In this document: positions 27,933 through 43,350 of the stretch, in pieces | How positions within the stretch are numbered: position 1 is the stretch's first letter | Layout of the letters: the number at the start of each line of letters is the position of its first letter | NCBI GenBank assembly: GCA_017480795.1 | Contig: JAFURY010000074.1 | Span: 1 to 46,049, forward strand | Origin: Succinivibrionaceae bacterium | GTDB taxonomy: Bacteria > Pseudomonadota > Gammaproteobacteria > Enterobacterales > Succinivibrionaceae | Length of the DNA stretch: 46,049 nt | Direction of reading: 5' to 3' | Notes under the pieces: model-generated | Seen by the model: only the letters and a program-made list of their open reading frames with translations | The model's database searches: none | Told to the model about the DNA's origin: nothing | Program-made: the position numbers and the translations under genes

Positions 27933-29606
27933 ATGGGACGCGTTCTGAATCCTGTCGGCAGCAACTCGTTTGTCGATCTGGTCACATTCAGGGAAGAGGA
28001 TGTTTTTGTGGACAAGACCGATTTCATTGCAAAAATGTCTGCCAGCATCAACAAAAACAAGCGAATGTTCGCCCTGACCCGTCCCCGCAGGTTCGGAAAA
28101 ACCGTAACCGCGCATATGCTCCTGGCTTACTACTCAAAAGCCTATGCAGGAAAGAATATTTTCGACACTCTCAAAATATCAGGCAGCGAATACAAAGACA
28201 TCTATGAGAAGCACCTTAACAAATACGATGTCATCTACATCGACATGAACTCCATCAGGGACAGATACAACGACTATCTCGGTGACGAAGACCTTCAGGT
28301 CAAAGGAGTTTCCACTCTGGTTGATTTTCTGAAATACGCGATCATCAAGGAACTGAAGGAAAAGGATGACTATGCCTGCCTGCTTCACAACAGCAAAACA
28401 ATCGGAAAGAAATCGCTTCAGCAGGCATTGCAGGCGATATGCGAATATACAGGCGAAAGATTTATCCTGATCATGGACGAATGGGATCTGGTCTACCGCG
28501 AATACCGGAATGATACCCAGCTGCAAAAGGATTTTATCGATCTGCTCCGAAGTCTGTTCAAATCCGATGACGGCCTGGCATGTTTTGCTCTGGCCTATCT
28601 CACGGGGATCCTTCCCATCAAAAAATACAACTCTCAATCTGCATTGAACGGAGTCAAAGAGTACAACATGCTCAGACCCGTGCCATATGAGGAATATTTC
28701 GGATTTACAGAAAAAGACATTGCCGAAATCGTCAGATCACCCAAATGCCAGCTATCCCGTCAGGAACTGAAAGAGTGGTATGAGGGCTACAAACTCAATG
28801 GCAAAGATATCTACAATCCCAACTCCGTGGTTTCAGCCGTAGACGATGGAATATGCCAGAGCTACTGGAGCGGGACCTCGTCCAATGAGGAGGTGGCGCG
28901 TCTGATAAACATGGATTTCGACGACGTAAAAAAAGACATTCTGAACCTGATCGAAGGCGCAAAGGTAGAATTCGACAGCAGCAATTTTCAGAATGATATG
29001 GTCACCATAGAGGACAAGAACGACGTGATCAGTCTTCTGGTGTGTCTGGGATATTTGGGCTGTTCCGACATAAAGGGAGAAAAAGATCTCAAACTGGCCT
29101 ATGTTCCAAACCATGAAATCAGGCGCGCGCTGACAGGGATCATAAGAAGACAGGAGTGGTACGAGCGAATGGATACCATCAGGCGTTCGGAAAATCTGCT
29201 TAATGCCATACTGGATCTGGACGGAACAACGGCAGCCGCGCTGATTCAGGAGGTTCACAATTCTCCCGCGGTGGCTCTCCTTGATTACAACGACGAAGAA
29301 TCCCTCACATACTGCGTAATGACCGGACTTCTATGGTCAACGCTGGGCAAATACGTTTCCCACAGAGAAGATCAGACCGGAAAAGGCAGAGCGGATCTGG
29401 TATACGAACCCGCGATAAAAGGAACAAATCCTCTTATACTGATTGAGTTTAAGTACAACGACTCTGCCGAAGATGCCATCAGGCAGATTAAGGAAAAAGA
29501 ATATTTCAAACGCTATGTCGGACAGTACAGAAATATCATTCTTGTCGGCATAAACTACAGCGCCAGAACCAAGGATCATCAGTGCCTCATCGAGAAGTTC
29601 GAATAG
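27933..29606 (+). CDS. AAA-ATPase/PD-(D/E)XK nuclease family protein, complete
   Basis: 557 residues with AGGAGG eight bases before the ATG. The N-terminus has the family pattern FVDLVTFREEDVFVDKT and a Walker A-like RPRRFGKTVTAHML (about 50-63); FILIMDEWDLVYRE (about 178-191) is the Walker B region. The C-terminal domain carries GKGRADLVYE and LILIEFKYND, the D...E-x-K triad of PD-(D/E)XK nucleases, ending with NIILVGINYS. Such proteins occur in many copies in anaerobes of the gut; defence or mobile-element roles have been suggested but not shown as far as I know. It stands alone between decayed DNA on both sides. Confidence 0.9.
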   Translation: MGRVLNPVGSNSFVDLVTFREEDVFVDKTDFIAKMSASINKNKRMFALTRPRRFGKTVTAHMLLAYYSKAYAGKNIFDTLKISGSEYKDIYEKHLNKYDVIYIDMNSIRDRYNDYLGDEDLQVKGVSTLVDFLKYAIIKELKEKDDYACLLHNSKTIGKKSLQQALQAICEYTGERFILIMDEWDLVYREYRNDTQLQKDFIDLLRSLFKSDDGLACFALAYLTGILPIKKYNSQSALNGVKEYNMLRPVPYEEYFGFTEKDIAEIVRSPKCQLSRQELKEWYEGYKLNGKDIYNPNSVVSAVDDGICQSYWSGTSSNEEVARLINMDFDDVKKDILNLIEGAKVEFDSSNFQNDMVTIEDKNDVISLLVCLGYLGCSDIKGEKDLKLAYVPNHEIRRALTGIIRRQEWYERMDTIRRSENLLNAILDLDGTTAAALIQEVHNSPAVALLDYNDEESLTYCVMTGLLWSTLGKYVSHREDQTGKGRADLVYEPAIKGTNPLILIEFKYNDSAEDAIRQIKEKEYFKRYVGQYRNIILVGINYSARTKDHQCLIEKFE

Positions 29607-30086
29607 GCGATCCGCATTCCAAACCGCCGATTCGAGAATTTCAGGAACGACCTCAAATTTGTCCCAGAAACGAACCTTGCGACCAAAGGCTCCACAAAAC
29701 GGATCCCGGATATGAGCGATTGTCCCGTAGGAAAGCGCCATGACATCTTGAACGGCGGCCATGGTTCTGCAAAAATCAGCCCCGCTCGGAATGGTAGCGA
29801 TCGGAGAGTGCCCTCATTTGCCTGTTTCCGTCGGATCGCATTTCCCAAAGCGTTTCGGTAGAAGCCGAGCCGCATAACATGCTGCGCCGCGCGACAGAGC
29901 AAGAACGGTTCGCTAGTTTCTCTTTTTTCAAATGGTGGCTTAATGACCGACGACACCCCCTGGAGATCTCCAAAAAATCCGCGACAGCAGACAATCTTTT
30001 CCAATGCGAGGATCCTGCGATCCGAACCGATCAAGCGGTTCGAAGAGAGATCGGTTCATTGCAGAGCTGTCTGACAGGTCGCGCGG
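29607..30086. other. Stretch with unassigned, possibly decayed coding sequence
   Basis: No intact gene. On the minus strand a protein-like segment (ADFCRTMAAVQDVMALSYG and IRDPFCGAFGRKVRFWD, about 29770-29610) sits in one frame and LWEMRSDGNRQMRALS in another, as if one gene had suffered frameshifts. I do not recognise the family. A shadow effect of other coding cannot be excluded. Confidence 0.35.
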
Positions 30087-30686
30087 ATGCGAACCAGGCT
30101 GTCTTTCATGGCCTTTTTCCAGACAGCCGCGCTGCTTGTGTTCATTGCCGCCGTTGCGGCTTTTTTCATCGGCCAGGTGGCTTCTGGCGGGTTTTGGCGT
30201 CATGCTGGCGGTTATTCACTGCTGCACCATACCGCCGGCCGACTCCGTCGGAAAGAGCGGCTGCGAGATGAAAATGGCGTTTCCTGGCAGAATCGCCGCC
30301 CGCAAGGACTGCGCCGAGGGGATAATCAAGGTTCGAATCTGCGCCGCGCTGTTTCTGGCAACGGACGGATTGTGCCTCCTGGCATTTCCCGCCATCAGCG
30401 ATGTTGCGCCCACCTGGCAAGTTTCGCGTTGATCTCTCTTGCGCTGTCGGTTTTCGCCGTTGACGGCCTGACAGGATATTCTTTGTTCTATCCCATCCTG
30501 TACGGCATTACAGTATTGGCTTCACTGGCATACGTATTTACGCTGACGGCAATATCGTTTCTGGCAGTCCCGCATCTTTTCTGCTTCCGCCGACTCTTCG
30601 CGGTCAGATGCGAAATCGACGGATTCCGGGAATTTCTCAAATGCGAGGAAAAGCCCCGCGCCGCCGACGGAGCTCCCGCAAACTGA
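30087..30686 (+). pseudogene. Small membrane protein gene with two compensating frameshifts
   Basis: Hydrophobic segments lie in alternating frames. It begins MRTRLSFMAFFQTAALLVF (frame of 30087), continues convincingly in a second frame from about 30175 (WLLAGFGVMLAVIH, then IKVRICAALFLATDGLCLLA) to about 30425, and returns to the first frame (ALISLALSVFAVDG and PILYGITVLASLAYVF) to the stop at 30686. The middle of the first frame is Arg/Gly-rich and looks like a shadow. I infer about four membrane segments in the ancestral protein. Family not recognised; local sequencing errors are an alternative. Confidence 0.5.
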
Positions 30687-30729
30687 GATCGGCCCAGTTT
30701 TTCATCCGGACATGAAGCGGCGGTCCTGA

Positions 30730-31944
30730 CTAAAGAGTTCTGATTCTCCTGATGGCTTCCAGACTGTTTTCGTAGGTGCCGAAAGCGGTAAGCCGGAAAA
30801 ATCCTTCCCCGCGCGGTCCGAAGCCCGAGCCCGGAGTGCCCACCACCCCAATCCGATCAAGCAGAAGATCAAAGAAATCCCAGCTTGACATGCCATTAGG
30901 CGTTTTCAGCCAGATGTACGGGGCGTTCTCGCCGCCGTAAACGGTGTAGCCGGCATCGGCAAGGGCCGTTTTCAGAAATGATGCGTTCTTCATGTAGGTC
31001 GCAATCTGTTGCCTGATCTGCCCTGCGCCCTCGGAAGAGTAGACGGCTTCGCCGGCTCTCTGCACAATGTATGGAGCGCCGTTGTATTTGGTGCCGTGGC
31101 GCCGAGCCCACAAGGCGTGAACCGACTGTCCCGCCAGAACGAGCTGTTTTGAAATGACGGTGAAGCCCAGTCTCAGACCGGTAAAGCCCGCGTTTTTGGA
31201 AAAGGATCTGAATTCGATGGCGCAGCGCCGGGCTCCGTCGCACTCGAAAATGCTGTGAGGAAGCGAAGAGTCGCCGATATAGGCCTCGTAGGCGGCATCG
31301 TAGAGAATGACCGCGCCAATCCTCAGCGCGTAATCCACCCATTCCTGCAGCCGGGCTCTGGTTATCGACTCGCCGGTGGGATTGTTGGGATAGCAGAGGT
31401 AAATCAGATCCGGCCTGCGATCGGGAAATTCCGGCACAAATCCGTTCTCCTCCGTGCAGGGCATGTAAATCAGATTGCCGTAGAGCTTTTTCTCCTGGTC
31501 GTAATCCCCCGCCCGTCCGGCCATCACGTTGGAATCCACGTATACGGGATAAACCGGATCGCACACCGCCACCGCGCTGTTCTGATGGAAAATCTCCTGA
31601 ATGCTGGAGCAGTCGCTTTTGGCGCCGTCGGAGACGAAAATCTCGTCAGCGTCGATGTCGATTCCGCGGCTCCGGTATTCGTTTTCGACGATGGCGTTCC
31701 TCAGAAATTCATAGCCCAGATCCGGCGCGTAGCCGCGAAAGGTCTGCGCCTCTCCCATTTCGTCCACCGCCCGGTGCAGCGCTTTGAGGATGGCCGGAGC
31801 GATAGGCTGGGTGACGTCGCCGATGCCCAGCTTGATGAGTCTGGTATCGGGGTTTCTGCTTTCATATTCGCGCACCTTCCGCGCGATGGTCTGAAAAAGG
31901 TAGGATCCCTGCAGTTTCAGGTAGTTTTCGTTTATCGTTGCCAT
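30730..31944 (-). CDS. dapL: LL-diaminopimelate aminotransferase
   Basis: 404 residues, the usual DapL length. It converts tetrahydrodipicolinate and glutamate in one step to LL-diaminopimelate, bypassing the acylated route (DapD/DapC/DapE) usual in Gammaproteobacteria. Signatures are KLGIGDVTQPIAPAIL, FRGYAPDLGYEFLRNAI, SDGAKSD, CYPNNPTGE and the pyridoxal-phosphate lysine in FRSFSKNAGFTG. The fold is class I aminotransferase; AGTPGSGFGP-type end (GVVGTPGSGFGPRGEGF) is typical of DapL. It follows dapF by 44 bases on the same strand. Such dapF-dapL pairs are common in Firmicutes and Bacteroidetes, so horizontal transfer is plausible. Confidence 0.95.
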   Translation of the reverse strand: MATINENYLKLQGSYLFQTIARKVREYESRNPDTRLIKLGIGDVTQPIAPAILKALHRAVDEMGEAQTFRGYAPDLGYEFLRNAIVENEYRSRGIDIDADEIFVSDGAKSDCSSIQEIFHQNSAVAVCDPVYPVYVDSNVMAGRAGDYDQEKKLYGNLIYMPCTEENGFVPEFPDRRPDLIYLCYPNNPTGESITRARLQEWVDYALRIGAVILYDAAYEAYIGDSSLPHSIFECDGARRCAIEFRSFSKNAGFTGLRLGFTVISKQLVLAGQSVHALWARRHGTKYNGAPYIVQRAGEAVYSSEGAGQIRQQIATYMKNASFLKTALADAGYTVYGGENAPYIWLKTPNGMSSWDFFDLLLDRIGVVGTPGSGFGPRGEGFFRLTAFGTYENSLEAIRRIRTL

Positions 31945-31988
31945 ATTGGTTTTCCCAGTTTACGTTGTCCCGTTCCGTGTTTCCGGTT

Positions 31989-32864
31989 TTACAGGCTGAG
32001 CTCGATCTCGCCCTCGAAGACAAATTCGGCCGGTCCCGTCATGTAGACGGGATGCCCGTCGCCGTCCCATCTGATTTTCAGATCGCCGCCCAGAAGATGA
32101 ACGGTTATTTCATGATCCGTGCAGCCGTTGAGAACGCCGGCCACCGCCGTGGCGCAGGCTCCGGTGCCGCAGGCGAAGGTCTCGCCGGTTCCCCGCTCCC
32201 ACACCCGCATTTTCACGTTTCTGCGATCAAGGATCTGAACGAATTCCGTGTTGACCCGCTTTGGAAAGGAAGGATGGTTCTCGAAATGTCTCCCCAGCCG
32301 ATCAAGAGGAAAACTGTCCGCGTCGTCCACGTACACCACGGCATGAGGATTTCCCATTGACACGCAGGTATGGCGGTAGATTTTCCCTTCAACCTCGATG
32401 GGTTCGTTTACCACCGTCTTCTTTTCGCTTTTCACCGGGATGCGCGCCGCCTCCAGAATGGGCTCCTCCATGTCCACCCGAACGCCGTTCACTCTCCGGA
32501 GCTGATCCGAACCCGGATCCTGCCCGTCCGTATCCAGCCAGATCCTTTTGATTCTTCCCCCGGAAACGATGCGAAGCTCCTTTTTGTCGGTGAGGCTCTT
32601 GCCGTAGACATAGGCCGCAACGCAGCGGATTCCGTTGCCGCACATTTCCCCCCGGCTTCCGTCGGCGTTGTACATTTCCATTTCAAAATCCGCCTGCTCG
32701 GACGGATTTATGAAAATCACGCCGTCTCCGCCCACGCCGAAATGCCGATCGGACAGCCTCCGCGCGATGCCGGATTTCATCTCCTGAGGAATGCCGGCCT
32801 CCGCCCCGTTGATGTATACATAGTCGTTGCCGCAGCCCTGCATTTTGGTAAATCTAATCTTCAT
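31989..32864 (-). CDS. dapF: Diaminopimelate epimerase
   Basis: 291 residues from the ATG at 32864 (MKIRFTKMQGCGNDYVY); the open frame runs 13 codons further but without a family-like N-terminus. It interconverts LL- and meso-diaminopimelate. The two catalytic cysteines are in GEMCGNGIRC and TFACGTGACATA. Its product feeds lysine and peptidoglycan. The 235 bases between asnB and dapF are GC-rich with short self-complementary stretches but no clear promoter or T-run. Confidence 0.97.
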   Translation of the reverse strand: MKIRFTKMQGCGNDYVYINGAEAGIPQEMKSGIARRLSDRHFGVGGDGVIFINPSEQADFEMEMYNADGSRGEMCGNGIRCVAAYVYGKSLTDKKELRIVSGGRIKRIWLDTDGQDPGSDQLRRVNGVRVDMEEPILEAARIPVKSEKKTVVNEPIEVEGKIYRHTCVSMGNPHAVVYVDDADSFPLDRLGRHFENHPSFPKRVNTEFVQILDRRNVKMRVWERGTGETFACGTGACATAVAGVLNGCTDHEITVHLLGGDLKIRWDGDGHPVYMTGPAEFVFEGEIELSL

Positions 32865-33099
32865 TGTCTCTTTTCCCGTATCCGAAGCATCGTACGCCGC
32901 CATAAGAAGCCGGCGAGTCCCAGGCCGCCTTTTGGACGGTCCTTGCGCCGGTTGCGCGGAGGATCCCCGCTATTTTGCCGGATCAGATCGGTCGCCCCTC
33001 AGCCGGTTCCGGCCGGCCTGGCCGGGAAACGGCCTTGCCTTGCCCGACCAGAGACTCCGATCCGAAGATCCTCGACGTGCTCCTTCAAGCCCTTTCATG

Positions 33100-34689
33100 C
33101 TATTTGCCGCTGCTGCCGTAGTTGGACAGCACCCGGGCGGAAGGATCGTTCACGTTGCAGCCCTCCCAGGCGCGGTTCGGCATCCAGAAGTCTTTGATCA
33201 TCTGCGACTGTCCCGGATAGTATTTTTCAAAGATATCCCGGTACAGCAGCGATTCCTTGGTGAATGGCGTGGCATGATCGTATGTCCTGCGCCTCTTCTC
33301 GAAGGTCTGGTCATCGTACCGCCCCTCCGCATAGGCCTTGAGATGATCCACCATGGAGTGGCCCACCGCATCGGAAAAGGCGGCCTTCTCCCGCCAGAGG
33401 ATTTCAGGCGGCAGATAATCAAGACCCTCGAAGGCGTGACGCAGTAGATATTTTCCCTTGTTGTACCGGTTGAGCTTCATCTCCGGATCGATGGACATCA
33501 CGTAGCGCACGAAATCCAGGTCGCCGAAAGGAACCCGGGCCTCCAGGGAGTTGGAGGAAATGCACCGGTCGGCGCGAAGAACGTCGTACATGTGCAGCTC
33601 CCGCACCCGCTTCTCGGCTTCGCGCTGAAATTCCGCCGCCGAAGGGGCGAAATCGGTGTATTTGTAGCCGAAAAGCTCGTCGGAAACCTCGCCGGTAAGG
33701 ATCACTCTCAGATCCGTGGTTTCATGTATCGCCTTGCACAGCAGATACATGCCCATGCTGGCGCGGACGGTGGTGATGTCGAAAGTGCCCAGGGTGTAGA
33801 TCACATGCTCAAGGGCTCCGATCACGTCGTCCCTGGTGATGATGACTTCCGTATGATCGCTTTTGAGATATTCGGCGGTCTGTCTGGCGTATTTGAGATC
33901 GATGGCGTCATCTCTCATGCCGATGGCGAAGGTCCTGATAGGCGCCCTGCTGTTTCTTGCGGCGATGCTGCAGACCAGGGAGGAATCAAGGCCTCCGGAA
34001 AGCAGAAAGCCGATTTTCGCATCCGATCTCAGGCGTTTTTCGACTCCGGCCACCAGATACTCTCTGATCTTCCCGCAGACGGTCTCAAGATCCCCGTCCC
34101 GCAGTTTCTCATCGGGCTGCGCGATATCGCAGTAGCAGACAAATTCGCCGTCCCGGTAATAATGTCCCGGCGGGAACGGCAGAATTTTCCCCTCCACCAG
34201 ATCCGAAAGACACTTGGGCTCGCTGGCGAAAACTATGTCCCCCGCCCGGGTGTATCCGTAATAAAGCGGCCGGATCCCCACCGGATCCCGGGCGGCTATC
34301 CATTTGCCGGCGCCGGCATCGTAAATGACGCAGGCGAACTCGGCATCAAGGTGCGCGAACATCCCGACGCCATACTCCCGGTACATGGGCAGCAGCACTT
34401 CGCAGTCGCTGCCGCTTGAAAACCTGTAGCCGAGCAGCTTCAGTTCGTCCCGGATCTTTTCAAACCCGTAGATCTCCCCGTTGCAGACGCAGAAGTTTCC
34501 GTCCAGTTCAAAGGGCTGCATGCCGTCCGGAGTCAGACCCATGATGGAAAGCCGCTGAAATCCCATGACGCCGTCGCCGGCCGCGACGGCCCGGGAATCG
34601 TCCGGTCCCCTGGACACGCTTTTCAGCATGGCATCCTTCACCGCCTCCAGATCCGCCGAGGGGCCGCAGACCGAAAATATACAACACAT
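33100..34689 (-). CDS. asnB: Asparagine synthetase B, glutamine-hydrolysing
   Basis: 529 residues (E. coli 554). The amidotransferase nucleophile is Cys2 of MCCIFSV; RGPDDSRAV and FCVCNGEIYGFEKI belong to the same domain. The synthetase domain starts near 215 with the P-loop IGFLLSGGLDSSLVCS, followed by GEVSDELFGYKY and RADRCISSNSLEARVPF. It converts aspartate, glutamine and ATP to asparagine. It follows glnN by 67 bases that contain two alternative hairpins, one covering its ribosome-binding site (AAGGA). Confidence 0.98.
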   Translation of the reverse strand: MCCIFSVCGPSADLEAVKDAMLKSVSRGPDDSRAVAAGDGVMGFQRLSIMGLTPDGMQPFELDGNFCVCNGEIYGFEKIRDELKLLGYRFSSGSDCEVLLPMYREYGVGMFAHLDAEFACVIYDAGAGKWIAARDPVGIRPLYYGYTRAGDIVFASEPKCLSDLVEGKILPFPPGHYYRDGEFVCYCDIAQPDEKLRDGDLETVCGKIREYLVAGVEKRLRSDAKIGFLLSGGLDSSLVCSIAARNSRAPIRTFAIGMRDDAIDLKYARQTAEYLKSDHTEVIITRDDVIGALEHVIYTLGTFDITTVRASMGMYLLCKAIHETTDLRVILTGEVSDELFGYKYTDFAPSAAEFQREAEKRVRELHMYDVLRADRCISSNSLEARVPFGDLDFVRYVMSIDPEMKLNRYNKGKYLLRHAFEGLDYLPPEILWREKAAFSDAVGHSMVDHLKAYAEGRYDDQTFEKRRRTYDHATPFTKESLLYRDIFEKYYPGQSQMIKDFWMPNRAWEGCNVNDPSARVLSNYGSSGK

Positions 34690-34691
34690 AC

Positions 34692-34732
34692 CAAATCCTT
34701 GCTAAATGGGGATTTGAGTCCATCAAATCCCC
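34692..34732 (-). promoter_or_regulatory. Alternative hairpins at the asnB ribosome-binding site
   Basis: On the minus strand GGGGATTTGA (34732-34723) pairs perfectly with TCAAATCCCC (34717-34708) over a five-base loop. The CAAATCC part of the second arm can instead pair with GGATTTG (34698-34692), which holds the asnB Shine-Dalgarno GGA. The two structures exclude each other. No T-run follows, so this is not a simple terminator. Confidence 0.5.
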
Positions 34733-34756
34733 GACATTATCAACAGAAAACAAAAC

Positions 34757-36859
<2,103 letters not shown>

Positions 36860-36884
36860 AAATCAACCCCTTCAATGCCAATTG

Positions 36885-36917
36885 TAAAATTTCAAAAAAT
36901 CCAAAATTCAAAAAATC
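36885..36917 (-). repeat. Imperfect tandem repeat upstream of glnN
   Basis: On the minus strand GATTTTTTGAATTTTG is followed directly by GATTTTTTGAAATTTTA, two 16-17-base copies in the gap between gltD and glnN. Possible origin by slippage; no function seen. Confidence 0.6.
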
Positions 36918-36928
36918 GTTGATCCGCC

Positions 36929-38401
36929 TCAGGTCAGGGACGTGTAGCCCATGAGATACTCGTCGATCTGCGCCGCGCAGCTCCGGCCTTCGGCGATGGC
37001 CCACACCACCAGCGACTGGCCCCGGCGCATGTCCCCGGCGGCGAACACTCCGGGCCTGGAAGTCTGGTAGGATCCCTCGGCGGTCTCCACCGTGCCCCGA
37101 GGAGTGAGGCGAACGTCGAAGTCCTGCGCCACATAGTCCTCGCATCCCACAAAGCCCGCGGCGATGATGAGCAGATCGCAGGGAATTTCCCTCTCGGTGC
37201 CGGGAACCTCCGCCAGGGCGCGGTTTTCAAACTTCACCTGCACCGTCTTTACGGCCCTGAGCTTTCCTCCGTCCAGTGCCAGCTCCTTCACCGTGGTTTC
37301 ATAAACTCTCGGATCGGCGCCGAACACCTCGATGGCCTCCTGCTGACCGTAGTCGGTCTTCAGCACCTTCGGCCACTGCGGCCACGGATTGTCGGCCGAT
37401 CTTTCAACCGGCGGCCGGGGCATCATTTCAAGCTGAACCACGCTTTTCGCCCCCTGTCTGATGCAGGTTCCCAGACAGTCGTTGCCGGTGTCGCCTCCGC
37501 CCACAATCACCACGTTCAGATCCTTGGCGCTGACGGACCACTGCCGGGAGCCGGCCAGCAGATCCCGGGTGGCGGATTTCAGAAAATCCACCGCGAAATG
37601 TATCTCCCCGCATTCCTGGCGTCCCGGCAGGTTCAGATCCCGGGCCTTTTTGGATCCGCAGCAGAGAGCCACGGCGTCATAGTCCTCCTGAAGCTGGGTC
37701 AGGCTGACATCCCGACCCACGTCGATGCCGGTTCTGAATTCCACTCCCTCCTCCTCCATCAGCCGGCGGCGGCGGGCTATCACCTGCTTGTCCAGCTTCA
37801 TGTTGGGAATGCCGTACATCAGAAGTCCCCCGATGCGGTCGTCCCTTTCCAGCACCGTGACGCTGTGCCCCCGGCGGTTGAGCTGATCGGCCACCGCCAG
37901 CCCCGCCGGACCCGATCCCACCACCGCGACCCTCTTGCCGCTGCGAAGAGCCGGGATCTGGGGCTTCACCCAGCCCTCGGCAAAGCCCTTTTCAATCAGA
38001 AAGAGCTCGTTGTCATGGATGGTCACCGCATCGCCGTGCATGCCGTTGATGCAGGCCTTTTCGCAGAGAGCCGGACAGACGCGGCCGGTGAATTCCGGAA
38101 AATTGCTGGTCTTCAGAAGCCGGGAAAGAGCGTGCTCGTAGTGACCTTGATAAATCTCGTCGTTCCACTCCGGGATCAGGTTGTGCAGCGGACAGCCGGT
38201 GACCATGCCCTTCAGCCGCAGCGCCGACTGGCACATCGGCACGCCGCAGGCCATGCATCTGCCCGCCTGGCACCGTCTGGCCTCGTCGCCGAGGCGCGCG
38301 TGAAATTCGCTGAAATCCCTGATCCTGATTTTTGCGGGGATCCATGCATCCTCGCTGCGCTGATATTCAAGAAAACCTGTAGCCTTGCCCATTTGCTTCA
38401 C
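36929..38401 (-). CDS. gltD: Glutamate synthase small subunit
   Basis: 490 residues. It takes electrons from NAD(P)H through FAD and passes them to GltB. The N-terminal cysteine-rich region (RCMACGVPMCQ, GCPLHNLIPEWND and RVCPALCEKACING) binds [4Fe-4S] clusters; VVGSGPAGLAVADQL (about 158-172) binds FAD and VVIVGGGDTGNDCLG (about 295-309) binds NAD(P). AGDMRRGQSLVVWAIAEGR is the typical end. Eighteen bases after gltB. Confidence 0.98.
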   Translation of the reverse strand: MKQMGKATGFLEYQRSEDAWIPAKIRIRDFSEFHARLGDEARRCQAGRCMACGVPMCQSALRLKGMVTGCPLHNLIPEWNDEIYQGHYEHALSRLLKTSNFPEFTGRVCPALCEKACINGMHGDAVTIHDNELFLIEKGFAEGWVKPQIPALRSGKRVAVVGSGPAGLAVADQLNRRGHSVTVLERDDRIGGLLMYGIPNMKLDKQVIARRRRLMEEEGVEFRTGIDVGRDVSLTQLQEDYDAVALCCGSKKARDLNLPGRQECGEIHFAVDFLKSATRDLLAGSRQWSVSAKDLNVVIVGGGDTGNDCLGTCIRQGAKSVVQLEMMPRPPVERSADNPWPQWPKVLKTDYGQQEAIEVFGADPRVYETTVKELALDGGKLRAVKTVQVKFENRALAEVPGTEREIPCDLLIIAAGFVGCEDYVAQDFDVRLTPRGTVETAEGSYQTSRPGVFAAGDMRRGQSLVVWAIAEGRSCAAQIDEYLMGYTSLT

Positions 38402-38419
38402 CCTTTCCGTATTCTTCGC

Positions 38420-42988
<4,569 letters not shown>

Positions 42989-43350
42989 TTCTAAACTCCG
43001 TTGCACACTTATGAGCAAAGTTAAAATCAAATCCCGCGGAAGGTTTTCCGCCTTTCGTCCTGGGCTTTTCCGGTCTCTGATAACCGCAGGGTCGCTTCTG
43101 TCACCCTTTCACCTGACGTTTACCGCGCAGGAAGTTCTTTTTACGACACAACGCTGTCAGATATCCTTTTTTCTGAGCGTGACGTTCCGGTAGGAGCGCC
43201 GAACCCAGATATTCATAGCTTTACTGTTGACAGCGCCTGTTCCAAGGATTATCAGAATTATAATTCTCCACCTGATACAAATAAAATACTATAATAACAA
43301 CATAACGATACCTTTTAAGCATGACAACTTTCGAGAGTTTAGGAGAAATT
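42989..43350. promoter_or_regulatory. Divergent control region of gltB and the LysR-type gene
   Basis: 362 bases. On the gltB side a hairpin GCGGAA, loop, TTCCGC (43036-43051) lies in the leader; no strong gltB promoter was identified. On the regulator side TTGACA (43227-43232), 17 bases and TATCAG (43250-43255) form a promoter on the plus strand. A perfect 14-base palindrome, AGAATTATAATTCT (43254-43267), touches its -10 and is the best candidate for the regulator's own binding site. Confidence 0.55.

Noticed and set aside
32940..33090. GC-rich self-complementary stretch between asnB and dapF as a terminator
   Set aside because: Short GGCC-type matches only and no T-run on the minus strand.
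36885..36917. Tandem repeat upstream of glnN as a regulatory array
   Set aside because: Only two imperfect copies of T-rich sequence; slippage explains it.
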